Positions 7,906-20,652 of a stretch of DNA of 64,000 nucleotides are shown here, in pieces. The translations under genes and the position numbers were made by a program. Origin of the DNA: Maridesulfovibrio salexigens DSM 2638 (GTDB taxonomy: Bacteria > Desulfobacterota > Desulfovibrionia > Desulfovibrionales > Desulfovibrionaceae); the NCBI RefSeq assembly GCF_000023445.1, contig NC_012881.1, forward strand, positions 4,225,848-4,289,847, in the 5' to 3' direction. The notes under the pieces are model-generated. The model was given only the letters and a program-made list of their open reading frames with translations. It had not been told where the DNA came from and did no database searches. Within the stretch, counting starts at the first letter, position 1. The number at the start of each line of letters is the position of its first letter.

Positions 7906-9204
7906 GAAGCACTGAGAAATCACCTTTTAAATTCATGCTCTGATTCCGAGCTGGCACGCTGGTTTGACCCCATAAATATCGACATCTCCGAAAAAAACGG
8001 GGAGGTTGTTGTCACATTCCCACACGCTTTTTTCGGGCAATGGTTCAAATCAAGCATACAGGATCGTTTTGAGGAACAGCTGGGCCAGTTTCTGGGCAGC
8101 GGATTCTCTATATCCTACTCAAATAACGGATCAAACCACACCTCGGTTCAAGAGCAACCCGTCAGCGTCAAGAAAATCGACTTTCCATTCGGGCACAACT
8201 TCACTTTTGAAAACTTCCTGATCGGCAAAAAGAACTACTTTCCCCTTGCCTCAGCCAAGGAAGTCGCCCGTGTGGAGAATATTTCATTCAATCCCTTTGT
8301 CATTTGCGGTAAAAGCGGATCAGGGAAATCACACCTTCTAAAAGCCATAGCCAACGAAGTCTGCAAAAAGGTAGACCGGGAAAAAGTATTCCTCGGCAAC
8401 GTTGATGACGTGCAGAATATCTACTCTGTCCGTTTCGGCGGTGACATCATGCGTGCAAGGAATTATTTCTTTGATTTCGAATACTTTTTCCTCGATGACC
8501 TCAGGCAGATTAAAAAATACGAACATCTGCAGCAGGAACTCATCTCCATTTTCAACAACTTTTATGAACATGGAAAACAGATGGTCTTCAGCTGTACCGA
8601 CAAACTGGCTTCCTATGACTTTTTGAACAAGAACCTCAAATCAAGGCTCGAATGGGGACTCATCGTCACCCTGAAAAGGCCGGACCTGGAGATCAGGGCC
8701 AAGTATGTTCAAAAGCAGTGCAAACTGAAAAAACTGCCGTTGAGCAAGGACCAGATCCTGACTCTTTCCCAAAGATTTCAGGACTTCAGATACCTGCAGG
8801 GTATCATCATCAAACTTTCTGCATTCCGTGAACTTGTGCGCAAGAACATGGATGACCGGGATTTTGAACACATTCTTAGTAACACGGAAGAAAAGGCTGA
8901 CGAGACCCTTACACCTGAATACGTAATTGAGTCCGTAGCCTCCCATTTCAACCTCAAACCATCCGACCTTACAGGGAGCAAAAGGCACAAAATGACTGCC
9001 CACGCCAGACAGGTGGCTATGTACCTTTGCAGGGAACTTTTAGGAATTTCATACCCGGCCCTGGGACGGACATTTGGAGGGAAAGACCACTCAACTGTTC
9101 TTTATTCGGTAAAAAAAATACAAGAATTACAAAGAGATGACAGAGTTTTGAAAAGACTGTTGATAGACTTGAAGAATAAGTGTCTTTTGCGTGTCTCAAA
9201 CTGA
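7900..9204 (+). CDS. dnaA: Chromosomal replication initiator DnaA
   Basis: 434-residue initiator ATPase that binds DnaA boxes and melts oriC. Domain I spans about residues 1-70. The AAA+ domain III (about 95-310) has Walker A CGKSGSGKSH at 136-145, Walker B FFLDDL near 197-201 and the RLEWGLIVTLKRPDLEIR sensor/arginine-finger segment. Domain IV has the DnaA signature HARQVAMYLCRELLGISYPALGRTFGG with KDHSTVLYS. The GTG start is the only start that includes domain I; no Shine-Dalgarno sequence is visible before it, and it lies inside a CACGTG palindrome. The Walker motifs are off the usual GGxGLGKTH and LLIDDIQF forms, which makes the protein divergent but still complete. It opens the replication gene cluster, 134 bases before dnaN. 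Confidence 0.95.
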   Translation: MKEALRNHLLNSCSDSELARWFDPINIDISEKNGEVVVTFPHAFFGQWFKSSIQDRFEEQLGQFLGSGFSISYSNNGSNHTSVQEQPVSVKKIDFPFGHNFTFENFLIGKKNYFPLASAKEVARVENISFNPFVICGKSGSGKSHLLKAIANEVCKKVDREKVFLGNVDDVQNIYSVRFGGDIMRARNYFFDFEYFFLDDLRQIKKYEHLQQELISIFNNFYEHGKQMVFSCTDKLASYDFLNKNLKSRLEWGLIVTLKRPDLEIRAKYVQKQCKLKKLPLSKDQILTLSQRFQDFRYLQGIIIKLSAFRELVRKNMDDRDFEHILSNTEEKADETLTPEYVIESVASHFNLKPSDLTGSKRHKMTAHARQVAMYLCRELLGISYPALGRTFGGKDHSTVLYSVKKIQELQRDDRVLKRLLIDLKNKCLLRVSN

Positions 9205-9338
9205 ACAAGTTCAAAAAGAGTGTAGGTTTGTTACTTAAATACGACATGAAATGTGCAAAAAAAACTAAATAAATTCGAATACTTACTGTGAATAGAAACA
9301 TAGGAACCGACCTAATAAAAAAAACAAGGAGAATATAT

Positions 9339-12898
<3,560 letters not shown>

Positions 12899-12910
12899 TT
12901 CGGAGAAACA

Positions 12911-15364
12911 ATGTCTCAAATCACAATTGAAGAAGAGCTTAAGAAATCGTACTTAGAGTACTCCTTGAGCGTAATCATCGGCCGTGCGATCCCCGATGTA
13001 AGGGACGGGCTGAAGCCTGTACACAGGCGTATTCTTTACGCCATGCACGAGCTTGGTAACACTTACAACAGGTCCTATAAGAAATCGGCCCGTGTTGTCG
13101 GTGACGTAATCGGTAAATATCACCCGCACGGTGACTCTGCTGTTTACGATGCCTTGGTACGTATGGCGCAGGAATTTTCCATGCGCGATCCGCTTGTAGA
13201 CGGTCAGGGTAACTTCGGTTCCATTGACGGCGATGCTGCAGCGGCTATGCGTTACACCGAAGCAAGAATGTCAAAACTCAGTTCCGAGTTCCTGGCCGAC
13301 CTTGAGAAAAAGACTGTCGATTTCCGCGACAACTACGATAACTCCTTGCAGGAACCTTCTGTCCTGCCTACCAAGGTTCCCAACCTGCTGCTGAACGGTA
13401 CTTCCGGTATTGCGGTTGGTATGGCTACCAATATTCCGCCTCACAACCTCGGCGAGCTGATCAACGGTACCGTGCATCTGCTCGATAATCCCGAGTGTGA
13501 AATCGAAGACCTTATGGACTTTATTAAAGGTCCTGACTTCCCCACCGGAGCACTTTGCTTCGGCGGCAAGGGACTTCGTGAGGCTTACCTGACCGGGCGT
13601 GGTTCCATTAAAATTCGCGGTGTTGTTAACATCGAGGAGAAAAAGAACGGCCGTCAGTCCATCGTTATCACCGAGATTCCCTACGCACTGAACAAATCCA
13701 GCATGGTTGAAAAGATCGCCCAGCTGGTTGGTGAAGGTAAGATCGAAGGTGTTTCCGACCTGCGTGACGAATCTGACCGTAAGGGTATCCGCGTTGTTGT
13801 TGACCTGAAAAAGGGTGCAATCGCCGATATTATCATCAATTCCCTGTACAAGTTCACCCAGCTGGAACAGAGCTTCGGCATCAACATGATGGCTGTTAAC
13901 GCCAACCGTCCGCAGCTCATGAACCTGAAGCAGATTCTGGCTGCATTCCTGGAACACCGTCGCGAAGTCATCATCCGCCGCACCCGCTTTGATCTGGATA
14001 AATGCGAAAAACGCGCTCACATTCTCGAAGGTTTGCGCATCGCACTGGATAACATCGATGAAGTTGTTAAAATCATCCGCGGTTCCAGTAACGGTGATGA
14101 AGCACGTATCGGTTTGATGGATCGTTTCGAACTTTCCAAGGTTCAGGCTCAGGCTATTCTCGACATGCGTTTGCAGAGACTGACCAACCTTGAACACGAA
14201 AAACTTCTTGAAGAATATGCAGAGATTCTCAAGAAGATAGAATACTTCAAGTCCATCCTGGCTAATGAGGAAGTTCTGAAAGGAGTAATCCGTGACGAGC
14301 TGGTTGAGATCAAGGACAACTACGCCACCGAGCGTAAGACTGTTCTCATGGATCACAACCCTGATGATATCGACATCGAAGACCTGATCCCCGATGACGA
14401 TGCGGTTATTACTCTTTCCAGACGCGGCTACATCAAACGTACTCCGCTTTCCAACTACCAGAAGCAGAAACGCGGCGGTAAAGGTATTGCCGGTGTTCAG
14501 ACCAAGGATGGGGATTTTATCCACACCTTCCTGACCACTTCGAACCACCAGTACCTGCTGCTGTTCACTTCCAAAGGTAAGATGTTCAAAATCAAGGTTC
14601 ATCAGGTTCCCGAAGCAAGCCGCATCGCCCGTGGCGCGCATATCGCCAACCTGCTGCCTCTTGAAAAGGACGAGACTATTGCCACTGCAATGACAATGCG
14701 TGAGTTCGAAGAGGAGTGTTTCTTCCTGTTCGTAACCAAGAGCGGTATGATTAAACGTTCTTCCATTGCTCTTTACCGCAACTGCCGTCAGTCCGGTATT
14801 CGCGCTGTAGCCCTGAAAGAAGGTGATGCACTGATCACAGTTAAGGAAGTCAGCGCAGATTCCGAAGCCGTACTGGTTACCAGAAACGGTACCTCCATCC
14901 GCTTCAGCTGTCAGGATGCAAGAGCCATGGGTCGCGTAGCCAGCGGTGTTAAAGGTATTGCACTGCGTCCCGGCGATGAGGTTGTTTCCGGTGTTGTTAC
15001 CGGTGATGAGGAACGTGTTCAGCTGCTTACCATCTCCGAAGGCGGTTACGGTAAACGTACTGACATTGATCAGCATCGTATCCAGACCCGTGGCGGTAAA
15101 GGTATCATCAGCATGAGGGTGACCACTAAGACCGGTAAGGTTCTTGGTTCAATTATGGTTTCACCTGAAGATGAAGTTGTTCTGCTTACCTCCGGTAACA
15201 AAATTATCCGTATGGGCGTTAAAGATGTTTCCCTTGTTGGCCGCGCCACTCAGGGTGTTCGTCTTGTTCGTATGGATGACGGTGATCATGTTGTCGGTTT
15301 TGACCTTGTTCAGGATGCAAATGAAGAAATAACTTCCGAGCCTGAAGGTGAAGAATCCGAATAA
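12911..15364 (+). CDS. gyrA: DNA gyrase subunit A
   Basis: 817-residue breakage-reunion subunit. The N-terminal winged-helix region has [19 protein letters not shown] and the quinolone-determining stretch [19 protein letters not shown] with Ser76 and Asp80 as in sensitive wild types; the catalytic tyrosine is Tyr115 in RYTEARMS. The C-terminal beta-pinwheel (from about residue 500) begins with the gyrase-specific GyrA box QKRGGKG, which distinguishes it from ParC, and contains further strands with RTRGGKGI. The last dozen residues are acidic, as in many GyrA tails. GGAG precedes the ATG by six bases. The stop overlaps the start of the lipoprotein gene by one base, so the four genes from dnaN form a likely operon. 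Confidence 0.97.
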   Translation: MSQITIEEELKKSYLEYSLSVIIGRAIPDVRDGLKPVHRRILYAMHELGNTYNRSYKKSARVVGDVIGKYHPHGDSAVYDALVRMAQEFSMRDPLVDGQGNFGSIDGDAAAAMRYTEARMSKLSSEFLADLEKKTVDFRDNYDNSLQEPSVLPTKVPNLLLNGTSGIAVGMATNIPPHNLGELINGTVHLLDNPECEIEDLMDFIKGPDFPTGALCFGGKGLREAYLTGRGSIKIRGVVNIEEKKNGRQSIVITEIPYALNKSSMVEKIAQLVGEGKIEGVSDLRDESDRKGIRVVVDLKKGAIADIIINSLYKFTQLEQSFGINMMAVNANRPQLMNLKQILAAFLEHRREVIIRRTRFDLDKCEKRAHILEGLRIALDNIDEVVKIIRGSSNGDEARIGLMDRFELSKVQAQAILDMRLQRLTNLEHEKLLEEYAEILKKIEYFKSILANEEVLKGVIRDELVEIKDNYATERKTVLMDHNPDDIDIEDLIPDDDAVITLSRRGYIKRTPLSNYQKQKRGGKGIAGVQTKDGDFIHTFLTTSNHQYLLLFTSKGKMFKIKVHQVPEASRIARGAHIANLLPLEKDETIATAMTMREFEEECFFLFVTKSGMIKRSSIALYRNCRQSGIRAVALKEGDALITVKEVSADSEAVLVTRNGTSIRFSCQDARAMGRVASGVKGIALRPGDEVVSGVVTGDEERVQLLTISEGGYGKRTDIDQHRIQTRGGKGIISMRVTTKTGKVLGSIMVSPEDEVVLLTSGNKIIRMGVKDVSLVGRATQGVRLVRMDDGDHVVGFDLVQDANEEITSEPEGEESE

Positions 15365-16152
15365 TGAAGAGATTCTTGATTATAATAATCGCATCCCTGC
15401 TGCTTATGGCGCAGGGATGCGATAAGCCTAACGATAACAGATCAGAAGTTATCGATAAGGCTAGGTCTAGTTTTATCAGCGGCTTTTACAGTGATTCGGA
15501 AAAAGGATTCGAAAGATACCTGCAGGATAACCCGCAGGGAGAGCATCGTTTTGAAGCCTGGAATTATCTGGTAAAAATTGCTGCTGAAGTTCGTCACGAC
15601 AGCGAGCGCGGTGCAGCAATTCTTGAAGCCATGTATCTTGAGTTTGGTCATAAACCTGACCTCGCTTCGAAATTAAAGCTTCAGCTGGCAGAAATGTATA
15701 TTCGTACCGGCCAGTATAAAGAAGCTGTTGAAGCTTTGGAAAAAAGCCTTGAATATTCTGAACAGACTCAAGAGCAGCTTGATTCAAAACGGACTATGCT
15801 TGCTGAAACTTTCCGCAAGTTAAGAAATTATGATCTGGCAATTTACACATACAACGACATAGCCAAAAGTACCGATAACCCGCGTACTAAAGCCCGGGCT
15901 ATTTTTGAAATGGCTCACACACTGACCCTTATCCAAGCTTGGGAAAGGGCGGAATCAGAACTTGAAAAACTACTCAAAATGGAAGGTATTTCTGAGGATA
16001 TTCATGCTGAAGCAGTCTTTATGCTCGCTGATATTTATGAAGACAGGCATGAGTATAAAAGGGCCGTAGAATTGCTGGAAGGGATTGTTGATACTTATCC
16101 CAACCCTTACGCAGTGCGATATAAGCTTGATTATTTGAAGAAGCGGTATTGA
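15364..16152 (+). CDS. TPR-repeat lipoprotein in the gyrase operon
   Basis: 262-residue predicted lipoprotein. A short signal peptide ends in the lipobox LMAQGC, with Cys19 as the acylated residue. The rest is helical with tetratricopeptide-like repeats, clearest in LAEMYIRTGQYKEAVEALEKSLEYS, LAETFRKLRNYDLAIYTYNDIAK and LADIYEDRHEYKRAVELLEGIVDTYPN. TPR lipoproteins act as scaffolds at the inner face of the outer membrane or in the periplasm; a specific partner cannot be named. Its ATG overlaps the gyrA stop, so it is co-translated with gyrase, an arrangement typical of desulfovibrios by my recollection. No terminator is visible between it and the next gene 34 bases on. Confidence 0.85.
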   Translation: MKRFLIIIIASLLLMAQGCDKPNDNRSEVIDKARSSFISGFYSDSEKGFERYLQDNPQGEHRFEAWNYLVKIAAEVRHDSERGAAILEAMYLEFGHKPDLASKLKLQLAEMYIRTGQYKEAVEALEKSLEYSEQTQEQLDSKRTMLAETFRKLRNYDLAIYTYNDIAKSTDNPRTKARAIFEMAHTLTLIQAWERAESELEKLLKMEGISEDIHAEAVFMLADIYEDRHEYKRAVELLEGIVDTYPNPYAVRYKLDYLKKRY

Positions 16153-16186
16153 AAATTTTAATTAACTGATTTGAGGTGGATTTATT

Positions 16187-16681
16187 ATGAAATTGACACG
16201 TTATGAAAGAATCAATCTTGCAAATCAATTTAAGATCTTAGCTGATCTCAATGATGATGAAGGCTATTTAATTTATAGCAAAATTTTGGAAAATGGATAT
16301 GAAGATGACTATCATATTATTTTTGATAATTATGATGAAGTTTTCACCCAAGATAGATGTGAATTTGTAAAAAGTGTTCTTGAAATGTATGAGTTTATAC
16401 AATTAGCAGGCAAAGAAAGTAAAAATGAATTGATACTTGAACACAGATTTTTTAAATTTAGAGGGTATGACGGCAATAATGAGGGTCAATACATGCGCTA
16501 TGCACGATTTGTAATAAATGATCTTGATATGTGGGATTATCTTGAAGTAGCCAAAAAAGATTTAAATAGCCATATGCCTATGCATCATAGATATTCAGCA
16601 ATGTTAGATGTTTTTGTAAATTGTGAAGATAAGTATAATCTCACTGAGGGTGAAGTATTAGATATACTTGATGCAAAATAA
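16187..16681 (+). CDS. yfbU: YfbU family protein
   Basis: 164-residue soluble protein, the same length as E. coli YfbU and alike in its landmarks: the start LTRYERINLANQFKILADL, ILENGYEDDY, CEFVKSVLEMYEFI, FRGYDGNNEGQYMRYARFVI, and the end HHRYSAMLDVFVNCEDKYNLTEGEVLDIL. E. coli YfbU has been linked to MazF-dependent cell death, but the biochemical role is not established. The gene is noticeably richer in A and T than its neighbours and uses many AAT, GAT, TTA and ATA codons, which may indicate acquisition by transfer. GAGGTGG lies about ten bases upstream of the ATG. A 12-bp hairpin follows the stop. Confidence 0.82.
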   Translation: MKLTRYERINLANQFKILADLNDDEGYLIYSKILENGYEDDYHIIFDNYDEVFTQDRCEFVKSVLEMYEFIQLAGKESKNELILEHRFFKFRGYDGNNEGQYMRYARFVINDLDMWDYLEVAKKDLNSHMPMHHRYSAMLDVFVNCEDKYNLTEGEVLDILDAK

Positions 16682-16685
16682 GTTA

Positions 16686-16713
16686 GCAGCTCAATTTTTA
16701 TAAATTGAGCTGC
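16686..16713. terminator. Hairpin between yfbU and the LysR gene
   Basis: A perfect 12-bp stem, GCAGCTCAATTT with AAATTGAGCTGC, and a TTAT loop. There is no T run on the plus strand, so termination efficiency is uncertain; it lies between convergent genes. Confidence 0.6.
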
Positions 16714-16736
16714 CAAAATTAAAAGAAATCGTATCA

Positions 16737-17603
16737 TCATATAACAATCCCCAATCCCTTCGCAATAAACCCGCCGAAAACCGAAATAACTTCCGATCTT
16801 ATTCCGGGTTGAAATCTCAGGTCTATGTAAATTGATTCTATGGGCGGTAGTCCATCTGAGGGAATTGCATGCCTGCATCCATTTGCTGTTGTATCTTTGG
16901 TTACTACTGCTATTGCCAAGCCTCCTTGAACTGCTGCAAGCAACCCTGCCAGACTGGGACTTCCATAGGCTATGCGGTATTTACGTCCAATCTTATTTAA
17001 AGCTTTCAAGCCGTTTTCACGATAACAGCAGACCGGATGAAATAGTGCTAAAGGAAGTTCTTCCACTTCTGATGGGTCCATTCTTTGCGGTAAAATCCAA
17101 GTCAGCTCCAGTGGGGCAGAATATTTTGTTTTTACCTTATCTGTTGCAATAACGAGATCTAATTGTCCGTTTTTAAGCATTTTGCTCAGGGTCGGAGTAT
17201 CATCACAAAATACATCTATCTGAACCTGAGGATGGTTCACGGCGAATTCCCTAAGTATGCCGGGAAGGTGTTTCATGGCGTAATCGTCCGGGGCTCCAAG
17301 GCGTATTTTTCCATGGAGGGTAGGAGCGGATACAGCAGTGAGGGCTTCATCGTGCAGCTTGAGTATTTTGGATGAATACCGGTAAAGAATTTCTCCTTCC
17401 ACGGTTAAAGTAACTCCTCTTCCGTCACGTTTAAAAAGCAGGCATTGGAGGTCTTCTTCAAGCTTTTTTATTTGCATGCTTACTGCTGCCTGCGTCTTGT
17501 GAACAAGACCTGCTGTGCGGGTAAAACTGCCTGTGTCTGCTGCGACAACAAAGGAACGAAGTAGGTCAGGAGTTAATTGTGCTGTTTTAAAGATATCAAA
17601 CAT
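16737..17603 (-). CDS. LysR-family transcriptional regulator
   Basis: 288-residue regulator from the chosen start. The N-terminal winged HTH is LTPDLLRSFVVAADTGSFTRTAGLVHKTQAAVSMQIKKLEEDL with FKRDGRGVTLTVEGE following; the substrate-binding domain begins at LHGKIRLGAPDDYAMKHLP. The frame extends upstream to a TTG near 17666 and an ATG at 17657, but the ATG at 17603 (MFDIF) is preferred because a palindromic LysR-type site lies at 17625-17641, which would otherwise be inside the gene. It is divergent from an AhpD-like gene 99 bases away, the classical layout for a LysR regulator and its target. The inducer is unknown; the target suggests a redox or peroxide-related ligand, as an inference only. 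Confidence 0.85.
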   Translation of the reverse strand: MFDIFKTAQLTPDLLRSFVVAADTGSFTRTAGLVHKTQAAVSMQIKKLEEDLQCLLFKRDGRGVTLTVEGEILYRYSSKILKLHDEALTAVSAPTLHGKIRLGAPDDYAMKHLPGILREFAVNHPQVQIDVFCDDTPTLSKMLKNGQLDLVIATDKVKTKYSAPLELTWILPQRMDPSEVEELPLALFHPVCCYRENGLKALNKIGRKYRIAYGSPSLAGLLAAVQGGLAIAVVTKDTTANGCRHAIPSDGLPPIESIYIDLRFQPGIRSEVISVFGGFIAKGLGIVI

Positions 17604-17624
17604 TCTTATGTCGTAGATAAAAAA

Positions 17625-17641
17625 CATTAGTTTGTCTAATG
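17625..17641. promoter_or_regulatory. LysR-type operator between lysR and ahpD-like genes
   Basis: CATTAG-TTTGT-CTAATG is a perfect 6-bp inverted repeat with a 5-base spacer and contains the T-N11-A pattern of LysR binding sites. It lies in the divergent intergenic region. Confidence 0.6.
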
Positions 17642-17702
17642 TCTGTGAGTCAGTCATTCTCTCCAAAACAAGAGGTTAAAACCATGAACAAGGAGACTGG
17701 TA

Positions 17703-18050
17703 ATGGCTGAAAAACAAATAGAAATACATAAGCAGATTGGTGAAAACTGGGGAACGTATATGAAATTGATGCCCGAGGTAGGGGATCTTTATGACCAATT
17801 TCATGGTGAGGTTTATAAAGACGGAACAGTTAAAGCCAAGGAGAAAAGATTGATGGCTATAGTGGGGGCATTGGTCAGTGGTTGCAGGGCATGTATGCTT
17901 TACCAGACCAAAGAAGCTCTGAATCTTGGTGCCACTGTTGATGAAATTCTTGAGACTTGTGCCGTGGCAATTTCACTAGGCGGAACGATGGCTGCCGGGG
18001 AAGCAACACACATAATGGGATTTCTTAAAGAGTTAGGAAAGATTGATTGA
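17703..18050 (+). CDS. Carboxymuconolactone decarboxylase / AhpD-like protein
   Basis: 115-residue single-domain protein of the AhpD-like superfamily. The helical core carries the CxxC pair Cys61-Arg-Ala-Cys64 in VSGCRACMLYQTKEAL, followed by LGATVDEILETCAVAISLGG. In AhpD this pair, with a histidine four residues after the second Cys, forms the peroxidatic centre; here that position is Gln68, so a full AhpD cycle is uncertain and a thiol-disulfide or non-catalytic role is possible. AAGGAG lies eight bases before the ATG. It stands alone before a bidirectional terminator and is the probable target of the divergent LysR regulator. Confidence 0.83.
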   Translation: MAEKQIEIHKQIGENWGTYMKLMPEVGDLYDQFHGEVYKDGTVKAKEKRLMAIVGALVSGCRACMLYQTKEALNLGATVDEILETCAVAISLGGTMAAGEATHIMGFLKELGKID

Positions 18051-18056
18051 GATGAA

Positions 18057-18094
18057 AACAAAAACGCCGGTTCCATTTGGTTCCGGCGTTTTTA
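18057..18094. terminator. Bidirectional terminator
   Basis: Stem AAAACGCCGG with CCGGCGTTTT, loop TTCCATTTGGTT, flanked by A and T runs; it sits between the AhpD-like gene and the convergent gene ending at 18099. Confidence 0.88.
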
Positions 18095-18098
18095 TGTC

Positions 18099-19208
18099 TT
18101 ACTCTTCAAAATCATAAACCGTGTAACTACTCATCAGTTCCAGCATGATGTACGTGCTTGTATTTTCCCTGATACAAGTGGCAGCATCAATAATCATTTT
18201 GAGCTTAATACCAAATTCATTAAGGATGGATTTCTTACGCTCCTTAATGATTTTACTTGCGTATTCAGGATTCATACTTGAAGAACTTATCGATAATCCT
18301 TTTGTGAAATAATATATGTTTGAATTACGTATGAGATTTTCGATTCCATGCATTCCAAACTCATCATGAATTAGTTTCAGTTTGAAAAGACTCATTGCAA
18401 TATCTTCAGCAGGTAGCTCATCTTTGACAGCAGGAATGAGCAGGAGAGGGCCGTTTTTAATTAGCCTCTCTTGCATAGAATTATCTTCAGGAAAATTATC
18501 AGCCAACCTTGCCGCGAAGTCGCGGTCGTTCTTTTTATCCAGCAATTCCAGCAGAAACTCTTCAATCAGATTAAGAAGCTGTTCGTACTGAAGATATGTT
18601 GATTTGCGTAGCTTGTTGGTTTTTTCAATGAATTCATTTTTTCGAATGTCATCGATGGCATAGGCAAAAATTTTGGCGCTGAAATTATCTTCCAGCCTTT
18701 TTAATACAATATTCTCAGCTTGTGCTTTTTGACCGAAAAGAGACTTTATGTTCTTGGCTGCCAGATTCCACCATGAAATTAAGTCATGAATATCATTATG
18801 ATAAAAATTAAATCTTGGAAGATTATCCGAAAATTCGGCTAATTCTCCGGAAGTATTCAATATGGATTCATCAAGACTGATAGTAGGTACTTGAATTTTG
18901 CCCTCTTCCTTCAGTTCCTGAACCCTGTCCATAAGGTCTTCGCAAGTTTTTTCAAAACGTGAGAAAGGGATATTCAGTTCTCCGTTTTCATAGTTCTGAA
19001 TTATCTTATTAATCCTTGCAGCACGGACCATGTTGAAGTTTTCCAATACTTTTCGGCGAGCCTCTTCTGAGAGGAGGATTAAAATTTTTGCTGCTGTAGC
19101 ATTGTTGATTTCGCGGTTAAATATTTCCTGTAAGCAGAAGTCAGGAAGCAGACCGAGAGAATCTAATTTGTACTGCTCGTTAAGTGCTGAAATATCGGTC
19201 ATAGTCAT
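18099..19208 (-). CDS. Uncharacterised helical protein (369 aa)
   Basis: I do not recognise this 369-residue protein. It is soluble, with no signal peptide or membrane segment, acidic overall and predicted almost entirely helical. The segment FNREINNATAAKILILLSEEARRKVLENFN (residues about 30-58) has the look of the helical repeats in FliG middle domains, but the C-terminal FliG charged residues are not found, so this is only a resemblance. The centre includes a Trp-Trp motif (LISWWNLAAKNIK). The C-terminal third has ALKSSSMNPEYASKIIKERKK-like helices with a Ser-rich stretch (GLSISSSSMNPEY). The start is supported by AGAGAAATG context only weakly, and an ATG two codons later is equally possible. 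It is a single gene between two terminators, next to glnA. Confidence 0.75.
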   Translation of the reverse strand: MTMTDISALNEQYKLDSLGLLPDFCLQEIFNREINNATAAKILILLSEEARRKVLENFNMVRAARINKIIQNYENGELNIPFSRFEKTCEDLMDRVQELKEEGKIQVPTISLDESILNTSGELAEFSDNLPRFNFYHNDIHDLISWWNLAAKNIKSLFGQKAQAENIVLKRLEDNFSAKIFAYAIDDIRKNEFIEKTNKLRKSTYLQYEQLLNLIEEFLLELLDKKNDRDFAARLADNFPEDNSMQERLIKNGPLLLIPAVKDELPAEDIAMSLFKLKLIHDEFGMHGIENLIRNSNIYYFTKGLSISSSSMNPEYASKIIKERKKSILNEFGIKLKMIIDAATCIRENTSTYIMLELMSSYTVYDFEE

Positions 19209-19260
19209 TTCTCTCTAAAAAGAACGCGAAGTTACTGTATGTATTTAGGTCACCGGAGAC

Positions 19261-19301
19261 AAAAAAAGTAATCCCCGTCCAAGTTTGAACGGGGATTACT
19301 T
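19261..19301 (-). terminator. glnA terminator
   Basis: On the minus strand a 13-bp perfect stem (AAGTAATCCCCGT with ACGGGGATTACTT) is followed by seven T. Confidence 0.9.
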
Positions 19302-19308
19302 ATTTAAA

Positions 19309-20652
19309 CTAAAGTACAGGCAAATAGGTCGATATCTCGTACTCGGTTACCTGAGTACGATAGTGATCCCATTCCTTGATCTTGTTTCTGTAAAGGTTGC
19401 TGTGGATATGTTCGCCAAGGCATTCCTTTACAACCTCACTGTTTTTCATGGCTACTGCTGCTTCATAGAGGTTGCCGGGAAGGGCGGTAATACCGTGCTC
19501 AGCGAGGGTGGGGCCATCCATAGCGAAGATGTTCTCTTCGATAGGGGCCGGTAATTCGTAAGCTTCATCAATTCCCTTGAGTCCGGCTTGCAGCATTACT
19601 GCAAAGCAAAGATAGGGGTTGGCGGCCGGGTCCGGACAGCGCAGTTCCATTCTGGTGGCGTTTTCCTTACCCGGTTTATACATGGGCACCCTGACCAGTG
19701 TAGAACGGTTCTTACGGGCCCATGATACGTACACAGGTGCCTCATAGCCGGGAACCAGACGTTTGTAGGAGTTTACCCACTGGTTGGTAACGCAGGTCAT
19801 TTCCGGTGCATGCTTGAGGATACCGGCAATGTAGCTTTTTCCTTCCGGGCTGAGATGATATTCATCGTTGGCATCGAAAAAGACGTTACGGCCGTTTTTG
19901 AAAAGAGACTGGTGCACATGCATGCCGGAACCGTTTTCACCGAAGATCGGTTTGGGCATGAAGGTAGCGTAAATACCATGCTTGCGGGCCACTTCCTTGA
20001 CGATAACCCGGTAAGTCATTGCAGTATCAGCCATGCGCATACCTTCTGCATAGCGCAGGTCGATTTCGTGCTGGCTGGGTGCAACCTCGTGATGGCTGTA
20101 TTCTACATCGTAACCCATCTGCTCAAGGGAGAAGATAATGTCGCGGCGTACGTCATTACCGAGATCAAGAGGCGGTGCGTCAAAGTAGCCGCCACGGTCG
20201 ATGATCTTAGTGCCTTTTTCATCCTGAAAGAGGAAAAATTCCAGTTCGGGGCCTACATAGTAGGTGTAACCGCGCTCGGCAGCCTTATCGAGAGTCTTTT
20301 TAAGTACCCAGCGGCTGTCTCCCTCATAAGGGGTTCCGTCAGGGTTCTGAATGTCGCAGAACATACGCGCTACAGGGCGTTCTGTGGGACGCCATGAGCA
20401 AAGCTGAAAAGTGGTGGGATCTGGAATGGCGATCATGTCTGATTCTTCAATACGGGTAAAACCGAGAATTGAAGAACCGTCAAACCCCATACCTTCCTCA
20501 AAGGAAGCTTCAAGTTCCTTTGGTGTTATCTGAAAACTCTTGAGCGTTCCGAGAATGTCTACAAACCAGAACTGTACGAAACTGATATTGTAATCACGTA
20601 CAGCCTTCAGAACGTCATCGGCGTTTTTGCAATTAAAAATTGGCGCAGTCAC
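19309..20652 (-). CDS. glnA: Glutamine synthetase, type I
   Basis: 447-residue cytoplasmic enzyme forming glutamine from glutamate, ammonia and ATP as a dodecamer. The beta-grasp domain has the EGMGFDGSSILGF loop; the catalytic domain has GPELEFFLF and HHEVAPSQHEIDLRY metal-binding glutamates, FGENGSGMHVHQSL, and the C-terminal NRSTLVRVPMY and ELRCPDPAANPYL. The region where GSI-beta enzymes carry the adenylylated Tyr in NLYDLP reads EENIFAMDGP here, with no Tyr, so adenylylation control by GlnE is unlikely and feedback inhibition as in GSI-alpha is more probable. The frame runs upstream, but GTG at 20652 has AAGGAGG seven bases before it. The upstream 188 bases lack an obvious sigma-54 site. 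Confidence 0.95.
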   Translation of the reverse strand: MTAPIFNCKNADDVLKAVRDYNISFVQFWFVDILGTLKSFQITPKELEASFEEGMGFDGSSILGFTRIEESDMIAIPDPTTFQLCSWRPTERPVARMFCDIQNPDGTPYEGDSRWVLKKTLDKAAERGYTYYVGPELEFFLFQDEKGTKIIDRGGYFDAPPLDLGNDVRRDIIFSLEQMGYDVEYSHHEVAPSQHEIDLRYAEGMRMADTAMTYRVIVKEVARKHGIYATFMPKPIFGENGSGMHVHQSLFKNGRNVFFDANDEYHLSPEGKSYIAGILKHAPEMTCVTNQWVNSYKRLVPGYEAPVYVSWARKNRSTLVRVPMYKPGKENATRMELRCPDPAANPYLCFAVMLQAGLKGIDEAYELPAPIEENIFAMDGPTLAEHGITALPGNLYEAAVAMKNSEVVKECLGEHIHSNLYRNKIKEWDHYRTQVTEYEISTYLPVL

